Source: Dicyema japonicum
Taxonomy: Eukaryota > Dicyemida > Rhombozoa > Dicyemidae
DNA: 64,000 nucleotides
Direction: 5' to 3'
Assembly: GCA_011109175.1 (NCBI GenBank)
Contig: RDEW01000009.1
Location: 301,158 to 365,157 of the forward strand
The notes beneath the pieces are model-generated. The model searched no databases and was not told the origin of the DNA. It worked only from the letters and a program-made list of their open reading frames with translations. Position 1 is the stretch's first letter. Each line of letters starts with the position of its first letter. This document shows, piece after piece, positions 24,207-34,489 of this stretch. Both the position numbers and the translations under genes were made by a program.

Positions 24207-24386
24207 ATGAAAATAGCTTTTTTTGATTTCCAGCATCATGACGATTTAGTACTTCAGAGCTTAAATCAACTTATTTTAAAATGGTTGGACACAATTAATA
24301 GCATCTACAGCATTGTAGATATTGGTTACGGAAAACCTCTTCACTGTCGCATCAAGGTGGGTATAGTTTCGTCTCTATTTGTTTGA
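24207..24386 (+). CDS. Hypothetical 59-aa ORF
   Basis: ATG 24207 to TGA 24386 encodes MKIAFFDFQHHDDLVLQSLN ... ILKWLDTINSIYSIVDIGYG. An acceptor-like TTTGATTTCCAG precedes the HHDD segment, and a donor-like AAGGTGGGT follows RIK at about 24357. It may therefore be an exon of a larger, unrecognised gene. The surrounding 23600-24200 is AT-rich and featureless. Confidence 0.25.
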   Translation: MKIAFFDFQHHDDLVLQSLNQLILKWLDTINSIYSIVDIGYGKPLHCRIKVGIVSSLFV

Positions 24387-24419
24387 TTGTGTCATTATTG
24401 AAAGTTCAAATAAAGAACA

Positions 24420-24745
24420 ATAATAATAAAGCTGTTCACGAGAGTCATTTTATTTATAGCTTCACATAGGCAGGACACACACTTTATTTAAGTAAAGAAC
24501 AGTTAATTTTAATAATCGTAGAACCAAGGAATGACCTTCACTACTTTTTTTCTTTTTCTTGTGTGAGTGTCCTTTCTAGACAATCCAGTTTTGCAGTGAG
24601 TATCCACTGATGACGGCGTCACTCGTCAAACCCTTTCTGCATCGTATATGCGTGGAACCTTCCACCAGGTGAACAGCAGCGAGATTCGAATTCGTAGCCT
24701 AAGCCACTTAAGCCGACACTTAACCACTATGCCACCCGGCTGAAC
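24420..24745 (-). mobile_element. SINE A, near full length
   Basis: On the minus strand: the head GCCGGGTGGCATAGTGGTTA has a perfect A box (TGGCATAGTGG). A B-box-like AATTCGAATCT lies about 45 nt on. Then come TGGTGGAAGGTTCCACGC, the GACGAGTGACGCCGTCATCA core, a body ending ACTTAAATAAAGTGTGTGTC, and a 3' end TTATAGC..GTGAACAGCTTTAT(TAT)n. It is the best reference copy of this family here. Confidence 0.88.
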
Positions 24746-24749
24746 AAGT

Positions 24750-25960
24750 ATCCCATATATTCTACAACTATAGATTTAATATAAAAAATAATATCAACAG
24801 AAATTATGGAAAGTTCAATTGTCCAATTTTGAAAAAACTAATTGAATTCTTCATCAGGCCTTTCCGACATAGATGATTGTTTGTTGAATTCATCATTGAC
24901 TTTAATGGATTTAATGACTTCTAATTCCAAGATATAACTATTTTTAAATGTTGTATTTTATTATAAAAACACGTAAAATCTTTAGCTAATAGGCAATAGG
25001 CCATAAAACATGTAAAGTCTTTCGAAAAGATCCTTCGTCCGATATTGGAGAGAAGGACCACGTCATCTCTCGCATGACCCCAGAAGTTTTTTTACTGAGT
25101 TGAATAATAGAAAAAAATCGGGTATGAATATTGATTTTTATTGATTTAACTAATATGATGTGAATATGATGTAACTCATAGAGGTCTGAATTCACATTAC
25201 TATTAAGATGAGAGCTGTTGGCATCAACATCAATAAGAGACTCGTTACTATCCACATCTCTATTGATTTCAAGAAAAAATTTGTAGTATAATATACTCTT
25301 TCAATTCACTATAGGAAGATTTAATAATATCACCGTCATCATTGATTTCACATAGATTTGTTAAAAATTCCATTAATATGAGAGTATTCACTAACATCAC
25401 TGTCCTTATCGATTTTACTCATGAAATTTAACATAAATTATCCATTAGTTTCTCTCACATGTAAAGAGTCAATAGTCTACGTATTCATAGTCAGTTAATT
25501 CGAAGTAATATTTAACCATTCTTCCACTTTATAGAATCATTAAACTCTATAACTTCATCATTATTCACATTCTCAAATACAAGTCCATGAATATATATTC
25601 CAAAGCAATTTGAAATTATTATCAAATTCCCATCAAATCCACTAACATAAAATCTTCGAAAATTGGAGGAATCTCAAAACCAAAAGGAACGGTTGAATCT
25701 GAGTCAGTCTATTATTCCAAATAATAACATTTATTTCCCATTTTTGACAAAAAATATTTTTTATTGACATTTATAAACTGCTATGCATGATTATATTGTT
25801 TCTAAAATAACACAAAATTGTGTGTATATATCTATTCATTACTTGTGATATTTTTCCTCTTTCTCCCAATTCACTCTTATGTAACATCATAAGAGACACC
25901 CATCTTCCATCTGTCTACTACTCTGAGGATTTGATGTTTTAGGGAATCCGTGTTTATACT
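24750..25960 (-). other. AT-rich region with unidentified coding segments
   Basis: A minus-strand frame near 24990-25075 reads RDDVVLLSNIGRRIFSKDFT then CFMAYCLLAKDF. Across a 35-nt GT-AG segment it could continue with ILELEVIKSIKVNDEF to a stop near 24858. Further upstream (25150-25560) are acidic, Ser/Asn-rich frames such as DVDSNESLIDVDANSSHLNS. No family is recognised and no consistent splice model was found. 25640-25960 shows nothing. Confidence 0.3.
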
Positions 25961-26064
25961 AAATAGACATGAATTCAATTTCTTATCTTGTCATTAACCC
26001 GGATATACATTATTTAGCATTTTTATTATTTTCCGTGTTATTTTTAATTAATTGGATTATAAGA

Positions 26065-26340
26065 TCATATCGTGTGTATGCTGGGTGGCAAGTACTGTCG
26101 AACAGGTCTCTCATAGAAGGTGAAAGGCCTGTAGTAGCCTGGTATGTTCATTCGCGAGTGTCGTTAGAGTCAGCTTACTTGTGAGTGCAAGACAAATTTG
26201 ATGGAAAGCTTCACCTAAGACTAAATAAATGCACGAGTTCGATAGCGGACAAGTACCGTAAGGGAAAGTTGAAAAAAACTTTGAGAAATGGGTTAAAAGT
26301 GCGTGAAACCGTTTAGTAGGAAGCGGATAGAGTCCTGATG
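26065..26340 (+). rRNA. 28S rRNA fragment (D1/D2 boundary), divergent
   Basis: The conserved large-subunit block ACAAGTACCGTAAGGGAAAG, then TTGAAAAAAACTTTGAGAAA and GTGCGTGAAACCGTTTAGTA, is preceded by the recognisable CTTCACCTAAGACTAAATAA (28S: CCATCTAAGGCTAAATA) and AGGTGAAAGGCCTGTAGTAG (28S: GTGTGAGGCCGGTAGCGG). Both ends stop abruptly: neither the 5' terminus nor the D2 core is present. It is an isolated, probably non-functional insertion of rDNA. The 71-codon frame at 25969-26184 overlapping it is not a gene. Confidence 0.85.
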
Positions 26341-26559
26341 TTGTTCGATATTCTTAACATTGGACCACCTGAACTCGACGCAAACCCGATAAATATCTCG
26401 GAGTGAATTAATTTGGTATTACGCTTACTGATAATTGGCAGTTTTCTGCATGCTAGTGAAGCACTCATAATTTGAAATTTAGAACGAAGGAGGAAACCGG
26501 ACAGATCAAAAATAAGCAAATTTGAAAAAAATTCACTCCATAAACAAATAAAGTTTTTT

Positions 26560-26670
26560 AATAAAAGCTCTTTTTCCATTATATCATTTGTATGATAATT
26601 TTTACTAAGGATAGTTGATTTCTCTGGGGCTAATAGTTGAAGCTACATACTTCACAATTATAATAAAGAT
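26560..26670 (+). pseudogene. Duplicate of the tetraspan-like gene exon 1/2 region
   Basis: This matches 38864-38962 almost base for base: TTCCATTATATCATTTGTAT, then GATAATTTTTACTAAGGATA and TCTCTGGGGCTAATAGTTG. It includes the exon-1 end (FSIISF), the same 25-nt intron and the exon-2 start (SLGLIVEATYFTI). Similarity ends after about 100 bp and the frame then closes at about 26700. Confidence 0.65.
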
Positions 26671-27595
26671 GGAACAAAAACGTATTGCCTAATATGTAAT
26701 ATTACTTTTCAAATGAAACAACGAAGGCATCAATACTATTGCAGCATTTGCGATGCAAACATTTGTCTAAACTTGACAAACGTATTGAATACTTCGAAAA
26801 ACTAAGGGAGAACAATTTCAACACTCATATAGAATTAATAGACATAAAAAATAATGCATACAGTCCGACCTCGATTCGGAGAAAATCTCACCTTGGTTAT
26901 AGGAACATTCTCAGATTTTTGAACACTTGGTTGTATTGGCGTAGAAATAGAAAAGACCCTTTCAGATAAAAACTTCGACGTGGAACAAATTTGATTAATT
27001 ATGAATTGGGCGATTTTTGTCTATAAAGTCAAAAATACTTGTTTAAAACTTAATAAATGGAATTTTTGATCAAAAATATTATATAAATCAAAAGTTATAG
27101 TCAAAAAAGTAAAAATTTATTTTTTAGGTCAAAAATTTCATTGATTTTTATTTTTTATTAATTAATTTTCATGTTTTTAACTAAAATACTAACACGTCAA
27201 AAACTGTTACGCGAGGAATGTCTCTGAAAAGGTTAAGACTGTTATTAGAAAATACCATGACGAATTTTCTATCAACTCACGAATTTTCTAACAACAGCAT
27301 TCTATTGAATTTTTTGTCTAAGAAACATTTCAAACTAACAGATTTAACATTTTTCAAAGGTGTCACTCAAAAAATACCTGATTTCCCCATTCCATCTATC
27401 GACTCTAGAATACATTCGAAAATCGATTTGAACCAGAACTGGGATTGCATCTTAAACCGAAGTCCATAGATATTTTCTTTTAAATAGTCTTTTAATAAAA
27501 AATAACTCAAAAATATTTTTACTTAAGTTTGTTATGAAAACGAATTTATTAAATAAAATCGGGTACATTTTTTTGGAAATAATGTGTTAAGTCGT

Positions 27596-27740
27596 GACTG
27601 CGAAAATCCAGTCACTCGACCGACTCGTGCTTGTGTGAGGACTAGGGAGGAGAATCGGGCCAAGATGAGGTCCTTGCTAGACCGTGCTAAGATCGCGTGA
27701 TTAGTTAGTTTGCGTAACCGTGGTCTCTGGTATTATTATT
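27596..27740 (+). repeat. SINE C copy
   Basis: Blocks GGCCAAGATGAGGTCCTTGC, GATCGCGTGATTAGTTAGTT and CCGTGGTCTCTGG(TATT)n recur in diverged form at 56290-56430. The head has no clear tRNA boxes, so SINE is inferred from size, dispersion and simple-repeat tail. Confidence 0.5.
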
Positions 27741-27981
27741 ATTATAAATGCTATTTTTAATTTTTAAGTGTAAAAAATAAATGCAATTTTAAGTGCTGAA
27801 AAAATAATTTGTTTTTTAATTTTTCTTTTTGAATGTTAATCATAAATAAAAATCGAATCATTTACCATCAATAACAAAAAATTATTGAAGTGAACATTAA
27901 TAGATTATTTGTTTTTTATGTGTACTCCGTGGAGCCGATAATAATATAATTATTTACCACGCTAGTTTAAATTCTCTCGTT

Positions 27982-28130
27982 ATGCCAAAACCAAAGAGTT
28001 CAATGTTAAAAAAAGCTAGAAGAACAGTCTCTGAATTCAAAGATGAATTTTGAGTTAGGAATGATGGGAATATATTTTGTCTGCTTTGCTTATCTATAGT
28101 CAACTGTTCTTTTTCCTCTATTTGGCTGAT
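27982..28130 (+). pseudogene. BED-type zinc finger N-terminus (hAT-like), broken
   Basis: From ATG 27982: MPKPKSSMLKKARRTVSEF, KDEF, stop, then VRNDGNIFCLLCLSIVNCS. The NIFCLLC...NC arrangement resembles the N-terminal zinc finger of CGBP1/hAT-derived proteins, similar to EDGALHCRLCLCNIKCEK at about 42480-42540. The histidine half is not seen. Confidence 0.35.
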
Positions 28131-28329
28131 TGTTACTAATATTATATTACGACCATGGCGTCATTTATTCGACTACCCTGCAAGAAAGCTTTTTGGCATG
28201 GTTTAAAAATGGGACTCTACTAATAAATAGAATTTTATAGAGGGTGCCCCAAGCCGGGGTTGTACTGTATATCAAAACTAATCTTCCCTTGATGAGAAAT
28301 TATTACAAAATACGGCCCTCAAAGCGAAA

Positions 28330-28860
28330 TGAGTTAAGTAGGTTAGGGTGTATGTGACAAATGTGTTATGGATAAGGGTTACTGGTTCTATTTGCATCTT
28401 CCAACACTGATTTAATTTGCTTTAGTGTTTTCCAAAATTGATGAGATGAACTTTTCCCGTTGAGGCGATTGACCAGGTGACGCCACCTCTGATCCCGGTG
28501 GTCTTTATGCTCTGGTTAATACCTTTATTTAGTTGTCTGGGAAAGTGTTGGAGTAGAGGATGAGAGCTAAGTCAGCTCGATTTGCGGAGAGGAGAGCTCG
28601 AAGTTCCAGAATCTTCCTTCTAATTCTATTTTTATTTAGTTATTAAATTATTAAGTCTCCAAGTTTGTTTCAATGTCGCCACATAGAAGAATCAATAGTC
28701 CAGAACAATGGTTGCACAAGACTTTGTCAGAAGCACATAGGTTACGAGAACTCCCAAGTAGTGGCTCTTTTTGTTCCTTTCCGAAATCGGTGACACCTTT
28801 TCGGGTGAGTCACAAAACACCACGTTAAACACATGCTCTGAACATTATAGTTCAATGATT
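28330..28860 (-). mobile_element. Internally deleted copy of the endonuclease LINE at 58545-60305
   Basis: 28375-28545 matches about 58975-59160 and 28545-28830 matches about 59985-60300. The intervening roughly 830 bp (most of the endonuclease) is absent. The N-terminal end retains SGLLILLCGDIETN, a 2A-like motif precursor. Confidence 0.75.
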
Positions 28861-29030
28861 AAACACGAGGAGACTACAAGATACTTAAATGATACACTTA
28901 AACTATAAATAAAGCGGAATTTCCCCTAAAGCTAAAAGTAACAAATTAAATGATGATTATCATACACTTCATTGTTTTATTAATTAAAATATAGATAAGT
29001 AGTAACATGAAACCTAAAAGAAACAAAATA

Positions 29031-30518
29031 TTAGAATCGTTGATCATCCATTCTATTATTAAGTCTATCAAATAGTTGGTCGATAACTTCAATATGATCA
29101 TCTTCACAATATCTCTGATCGTCAAACCGAGATAATGACACCAATTTATCAAATATATCATCCAAATGACCCTCCCCTGTCGATAATTCTTCACTCTCAA
29201 GCAATCCCATCGTTGGTCGTCTTTCCCAATTTCCCTGTCCCACTGATATAACGTCTAACTCACTAGTATGATCACTCGTAATGTCCACTAAATAACCATA
29301 AAATCCTCACCCATTGGTTCATATCTCTGGTCGTTCAAACGGAAGGCATTCAATCTGTCAATTATAGCATCCAATGAGTCTAATGACTCATCCTCTCTCC
29401 GGTCACCAACTCCCAACAGATCAATGGTTTTTTTATAATAATGAGCACCGAATATCTTAAGTTCTTCGTCCCCAATCTACATATAATTCCAACCCACCTT
29501 GTCAGATACATCCACCAGTTTTCTACTATGATAAAGTAACTGAAAGTGGTCTCCTCGGGCATTCAAACAGATAATCAGTCCTGCAGTTGCCTCCGCCAGT
29601 TCCTTATCGCTTTGTAATATTGTTGAAAAGTCCACAAGCATTTTATAATACTTAATTGCCTCCATATACTCTCCCACTCTCTAAATGAGTCCCCCAACAC
29701 ACGACATGCCCTCGCAAATACGTGGGGACTCTTCTTAGTGAGTGCTTCAATTCCTTTCACAGACTCAATAGCTTTACTGGGCATCCCCAATTGGAGCAGA
29801 CAAGTCCCCCTATTGACCATAGCATTGGCCATCCCCACCTCATCCCTACAGAATCGTGCCTCTTTGAGTCTCTTTTATCATCCAATAGACCAACCAGTGT
29901 GTGATAGTCGAATGCCTTGTCGTAATCTCCTCTTACATAATGACAATTCCCCAATACATTGAAGATCCTCCCCTTCTCAAGGGCACTGCATGGGCTTTCG
30001 TAATACTTACTAAAACTCAGATATAGCTATACAAGAAATAGTCAATGGCACAATCCACGTGCTTTACTATATCTTTCCGAGATATTGAGTTTTTTGCCCG
30101 TTCGTAGTGAATACAGCCCAGCATGTACAATGCACGACCCTGCATGTAAATGAGAACTATACTTTGCCTTCAAATCTTTCCGAGACAATCTCAAGGTATT
30201 CTTCGGCAGTCGAATACTCCCGCATTTTCATAAGGACTGTACCAATGTTAAGACATGCTCGTACTTCTCCTTTACTGTCTCTGTTGTTTCTATTATTAAA
30301 GCATTTCCTGACTTGCTTTCAGTGAGTTCTTTGTTAAAATATACCAACGCCTCATCACATTTTCCCATCAAAAGTTTGACCTCCCCCAACTGTCTGTAAA
30401 CGTAGACTGCCAACTGTGGACTCACAGTATCCTTGATTACGGTTAATTTGTCGACCGCCTCTTCTAATTTGTTATTCTGAATAAGGGTTTGTGCTTCCAA
30501 AATAGCACGTAGTGACAT
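29031..30518 (-). CDS. GPSM2: Pins/LGN/AGS3: TPR-GoLoco spindle orientation protein, 7 exons
   Basis: This scaffold binds G-alpha(i)-GDP through GoLoco motifs and NuMA/Inscuteable through TPRs, orienting mitotic spindles at the cell cortex. Exons (minus): 30518-30313, 30289-30163, 30139-30033, 30009-29895, 29871-29498, 29476-29311, 29287-29031. Introns of 23, 23, 23, 23, 21 and 23 nt are GT-AG. The result is about 450 aa (human LGN 684). N-terminal TPRs read VYRQLGEVKLLMGKCDEALV, VRACLNIGTVLMKMREYSTA, VLGNCHYVRGDYDKAFDYH and RGTCLLQLGMPSKAIE. Three C-terminal GoLoco motifs end in FRLNDQR, SRFDDQR and NRMDDQR. One base is missing near 29676 (FRE/VGEYMEAIKYY), probably a G-run error. The TGA upstream of 30518 fixes the start. 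Confidence 0.92.
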
Positions 30519-30519
30519 A

Positions 30520-31115
30520 ATTATATTTGGCTCTATTCATTTATTTGTTTAAATATTTAATTATTATAATTATAAGTAATTTTATTTATAAAATGCAAAT
30601 TAATGGGTCCTTTTTTTACATCTCTGCCGCCAGAGGTGTTTTCTGAGAGATTAGAAACGCAATCTCGTCAAGGCTTGGAGATCCTCGGGATTGCAATCGT
30701 TTGCAGAAATGCCCTTTGTATTTTTACAGTCAATGGTTGATTTTGTTTTTTATAATAAATATATCTACTGAAAAAAACTAATTAAGAATTGGATATACAG
30801 AGGTTTAGAGTGGGGCTTGATAATTCTATGCTCGACTATGATTAGATTTATTATCTTAAAAGTATAAATACATTTTTAAATTTTAATTTTCAACTGTGTA
30901 CCACGTTTAATTATTGACTAATTTCGATCGATTTATGTCTCAATTGATCAGAGAACCATTTAATTAACAAAATCGATAGTCTCTGTTTTCTTATACTGAA
31001 GTTAGCACTGAATATAAAAAATAATAACGTTAATAAAAGTTAAACTTGTGATTTAAACTATGAAAGATATACATTTCTCTCCAATCTCTTCCTTATCCAG
31101 GAAACAAACGAAACA
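30520..31115. other. AT-rich intergenic
   Basis: I see no gene, RNA or repeat that I can support between the Pins start and the LINE beginning near 31118. Confidence 0.4.
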
Positions 31116-31117
31116 TA

Positions 31118-32600
31118 ATGAATTTTAACAGTCATAACATACACGCGATACTTGGACAGTCACTTAATGTCAATGAGGTCGAAACCAGAAAAACATACAC
31201 CAAAGATGTCCCCAACGAACTAAAGGAGAGAGTAAACCGGAAACTTTTGGAGGGCGATGTGCGGGCAGCCTTACGGGTTATCACGTCCGATGACACAGTA
31301 TTGCTTTGTACCCCCGAGGTCCTGAGCCCCTTAATACTGAAGCATCCAGATGCACCGACTGACTATGAAAAGTTTTTGAATCCCGAAGGACTAGCAGCGG
31401 CGGAAGCTTGGAAGGGTTACGTCCTGGACATATTAAGGACCTTACGTCCACTTGCACATCGGAAGCAAAACGCTGTCTTGTCAAATCGATTACGGACCTT
31501 ATCAGAAAAATGGTTAACAGCGACATCCCAGAAAATGCCAGAGAATTGCTCTTCTCCGCAATGCTACTTGCTTTCAAAAAACCCAATGGGGGAATCCGCC
31601 CCATTACGGTCGGGAACTATTTCAGGAGACTTGCAGCAAAGGTAGCTTCTGTGTCGGTCTAAGATCGGCGCTGGAGGTTGCGTACCCAGCATATCTGTCG
31701 TCTCTCTCAAGCTGCAGCCATTTGATACGGCAAATTCTTCATCACACTATTGGACTTCGCTGGAATGAGTCATTTGACGAAGCTTGTCGAAAATGGAACG
31801 GGTCCAGACTCAAAATCCCCGAAGACACAACGAAGCAAAGTAATTGGGATAACATTGTCTGCTCCAAAAATTTTGGAAGACCTCAAAAAAGAAGCAAATC
31901 AACATCGTCTAGCTTGTTTGGTGTCAGCTTCAAGTGGAGGGAGTTGAGCATGGTTTAATGCCATACCTTGCCCAAACCTAGGGACTTTTTTGGACGACGA
32001 TTCTTTGAGGATTGGAATCGGACAAAGGCTATGACTAGACGTTTGCCAGGAGCACCGATGCTGATGCAGGAAAATAGTCGATCGAAGGGATTGCACCCGC
32101 TGTCCTGCAGAAGAAGTGCTGGAAACGGACCACGTCACGCTGCTCTGAACGATGTGATCGCCACAGCTCTGAAGGCTACAGGCTTCTCATCTCAGCTTGA
32201 ACCAGTGGTTCTCGATCGAGGAGATGGAAAGAGACCTGACGGGATGACCCTTTTCCCTTACACGTCTGAAAGATCTTTGGTCTGGGACGCAACTTGTGTT
32301 GACACATTTTCAAGCACGAATCTTTTCAAATCGGTTCAGACACTGGATCAGCTGCTTCGACGCGGAAAACTAAAAATCAAAAAATATTCTTCCTCGGGGA
32401 CGTTACCGATTTACTCCTGTTGCGGTTTAGTCATCGGGAGCCGTTGGTCCAATGACGGCTGAGTTCTTGCGCGAACTCGGAGGAATGCTTGCCAGAAAGA
32501 AAAGGGATCAACGAGAAGCGTTATGGCTGAGACAAAAGATTGGAATGGCCATACTCCGAGGGAATCCATGCAGCCGGCTTTCTCAACTAACATTTGTTTA
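31118..32600 (+). mobile_element. YLDD-type LINE with C-terminal PD-(D/E)XK, RT core deleted
   Basis: The N-terminal RT region (VNRKLLEGDVRAALRVITSD; after a frameshift MEGLRPGHIKDLTS, ELLFSAMLLAFKKPNGGIRP, ITVGNYFRRLAAKVAS) runs to about 31650. It jumps directly to the post-RT part (FAGMSHLTKLVENGTG, ANQHRLACLVSASSGGS). Next come a knuckle-like stretch near 32070-32110 and RHAALNDVIATALK, then DGKRPDGMTLFPYT and SLVWDATCVDTF (nuclease). The catalytic YLDD region present in related copies is missing. Confidence 0.78.
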
Positions 32601-33119
32601 ATAATAATAATATTAACATTTGTTTCTTTGGTTAATAAATTTTTTACTACTAAAAAAATTATTTAATGATCAAGGCAATAATTGATTTCGTGTGGGGAAT
32701 AATTATAAACATTAATCATGCCTTAAAATGTGATAATTTAAAAGGTCCCTTATATCATCCTGTCTAAGCACATCAACTTGCCAAAAACCTTTTAATATTT
32801 TCTATTAGGTTTTGATAATACACTAATGTTTGAAAAAGCTTTGATGAATAAAACAGATCTGCAATAAAAGATTATAAACAAATTTATAATACAAACTGGG
32901 TTGATAGCTAAAAGAGATCCATCGCATTGATGACTTCGTCAGTCGAATACTCGACACAAATGATAAAGTTCTTAAAATTATGTATGAATTTCATGTTGGC
33001 TAGCAGCCCTTACAGGAGCATGTCGAAAGGGAAATGTACATATTTATGAGGAATTTATTAGTAAATTTTATAGTGATGGATATGAGTTCTGTGAGAATAT
33101 CGGGGTATATTTGTACTAG

Positions 33120-33302
33120 TGTGGATTGTGTAGCATAGAAAAAGTAAGAGACCAAGGGTGATCAGACATCCCCATTTAGGAATTAAAAAAAACAAAGATC
33201 AAAAAGGAATCTTTCGACAAAGTAGGTAACGGTGTTGTATTAAAACCCACAACTAACTGTGATGTGAGCAATAGCACTAACCACTACGCTACCTGGTGGT
33301 GA
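33120..33302 (-). repeat. tRNA-derived SINE-like repeat
   Basis: Minus strand from 33302: TCACCACCAGGTAGCGTAGT, then GGTTAGTGCTATTG. TAGCGTAGTGG is a perfect RNA polymerase III A box. A weak B box (GGGTTTTAATAC) lies about 45 nt on. The body differs from SINE A. The preceding 32650-33120 is AT-rich with no supported gene. Confidence 0.5.
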
Positions 33303-33566
33303 ACCACGATGCCATTCAAGGATAGACAAATACCGCTTATTAAATTTAAATTTATTGAACCAGAAAACCATCGTTATAGGCAGAATGAAAAAAATCAGGT
33401 GATCCCAGCCTCCCTCTACAGTCTTCGCATGCTCGAATTTGAAGAAAGTGCCATCCTGGGAGAACTCCTCTGGATGGCTGACATAATGAGCGTTGAAATG
33501 ATCTTAAATTAATATTTCATAATAATCAATTATTTAAAATAATAATATTAAAACCACATAATTATA

Positions 33567-34163
33567 ATGGATTCTTATGGTAATGGTTCAGTCGACACAA
33601 CATATGAGGACATTGAAGACTGTCAGAGAGAATTAGACATTCTGAATGAAAAGGCAAGTCAGGAGATAATCAAAACAGACTATGAATATTATCTTAAAAA
33701 GAAACCGCTAAATATTCAAAGGGACAAGCTACTTAGACAAATACCGCTTTTTTGGCAGCGGACAGTAATCACTGATTTGATCCCCAGCTTAAACAAAATC
33801 CCCAAATATGTGGTCAAATCACTCCCGAGGATATGGAAATTCTGTCCTATTGTGTCTCTTTGTTTGTGGATGAACACCTGGAGGAGAATTCAGGGTACTC
33901 AATCACATTTGTAACACATTAACGCATAATTTAGACGTTTCTTCCTCACAGATTTTTCTCCAATTCATCCCTAGTTCGTACATTTCCACCGTCGAATCCT
34001 CCTTATAAGATAGACTGGACCATTCCGACCAACAAATCGTTTTTTGACTCTTTTATGAATGAGGACGACATTGGTGTGGTTATCAGAGAAGATATATGGT
34101 CGGATGTACTGGAATACTATCTGGTTTGTTTCATCATTTATTTAGATGGAAAGTTGTTATTAG
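33567..34163 (+). CDS. SET: SET/NAP-family histone chaperone, 3 exons
   Basis: Nucleosome assembly (NAP/SET) proteins bind histones and remodel chromatin. Exon 1 (33567-33910) encodes ELDILNEKASQEIIKTDYEY and LLRQIPLFWQRTVIT. Near 33817 a one-base shortfall in an A-run must be bridged to reach PEDMEILSYCVSLFVDEHLE. Exon 2 (33935-34123) encodes YKIDWTIPTNKSFFDSFM then EDDIGVVIREDIWSDVLEYY, the conserved SET C-terminal block. Introns are 24 nt (33911-33934) and 22 nt (34124-34145). The protein ends six residues later, giving about 183 aa. The long acidic tail typical of SET is absent whether or not the last intron is removed. Confidence 0.85.
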
Positions 34164-34224
34164 TTAATTGTTATGTTAGATAATTGTTTTTTACTTAATC
34201 ATGGTCACAAACTACAGTTACAAT

Positions 34225-34486
34225 TTTCAGTTCCACCTACTATGGTGGATGTGTCTTATGTTTATAAGTAATCTTTTAGTTCCCATGGATATTGTTCTGT
34301 AGTTGTATTAGCACATCGTCTTTTTATATTGGGTTTATTAAGTTTGATGCAATGATTGATATTTTTATATCATCTCTAAGTTGTACTGGTATCTTAACTT
34401 TAATCCTGGCTTATATTGGAGTAAACTGTTATGAATTATTATGTAACCCCTGCAATAAAACACCAAGGAGGAGTATAACCATCTAA
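34225..34486 (+). CDS. Hypothetical membrane-segment ORF
   Basis: A frame to TAA 34486 encodes a strong hydrophobic stretch (IDIFISSLSCTGILTLILAY), then IGVNCYELLCNPCNK and a basic end PRRSITI. A 20-nt GT-AG segment (34261-34280) may join an upstream MVDVSY piece. It resembles a terminal transmembrane helix with a palmitoylation-like Cys cluster, but no family can be assigned. Confidence 0.35.
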
Positions 34487-34489
34487 TTA

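Larger units (their letters stand above)
26861..28267. mobile_element. Degenerate pogo-like element bounded by TIR-like ends
   Basis: The left end CAGTCCGACCTCGATTCGG (after TA) and the right end, read inward as CAGTACAACCCCGGCTTGGG (flanked by TA), resemble the pogo-type termini at 48581 and 51911. Inside are an unassigned 83-codon frame (27218-27469), a SINE C copy and a BED-like frame at 27982. No transposase is recognisable. The two ends match at about 13 of 19 positions, so the pairing is tentative. Confidence 0.45.

Noticed and set aside
25969-26184. 71-codon + strand ORF
   Set aside because: Its second half is the 28S rRNA fragment, so the frame is accidental.
32940-33150. Retroviral-type integrase zinc-binding region (CGLC, EFHVG)
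   Set aside because: Only a few residues fit and the frames are broken; too weak to call an LTR element.
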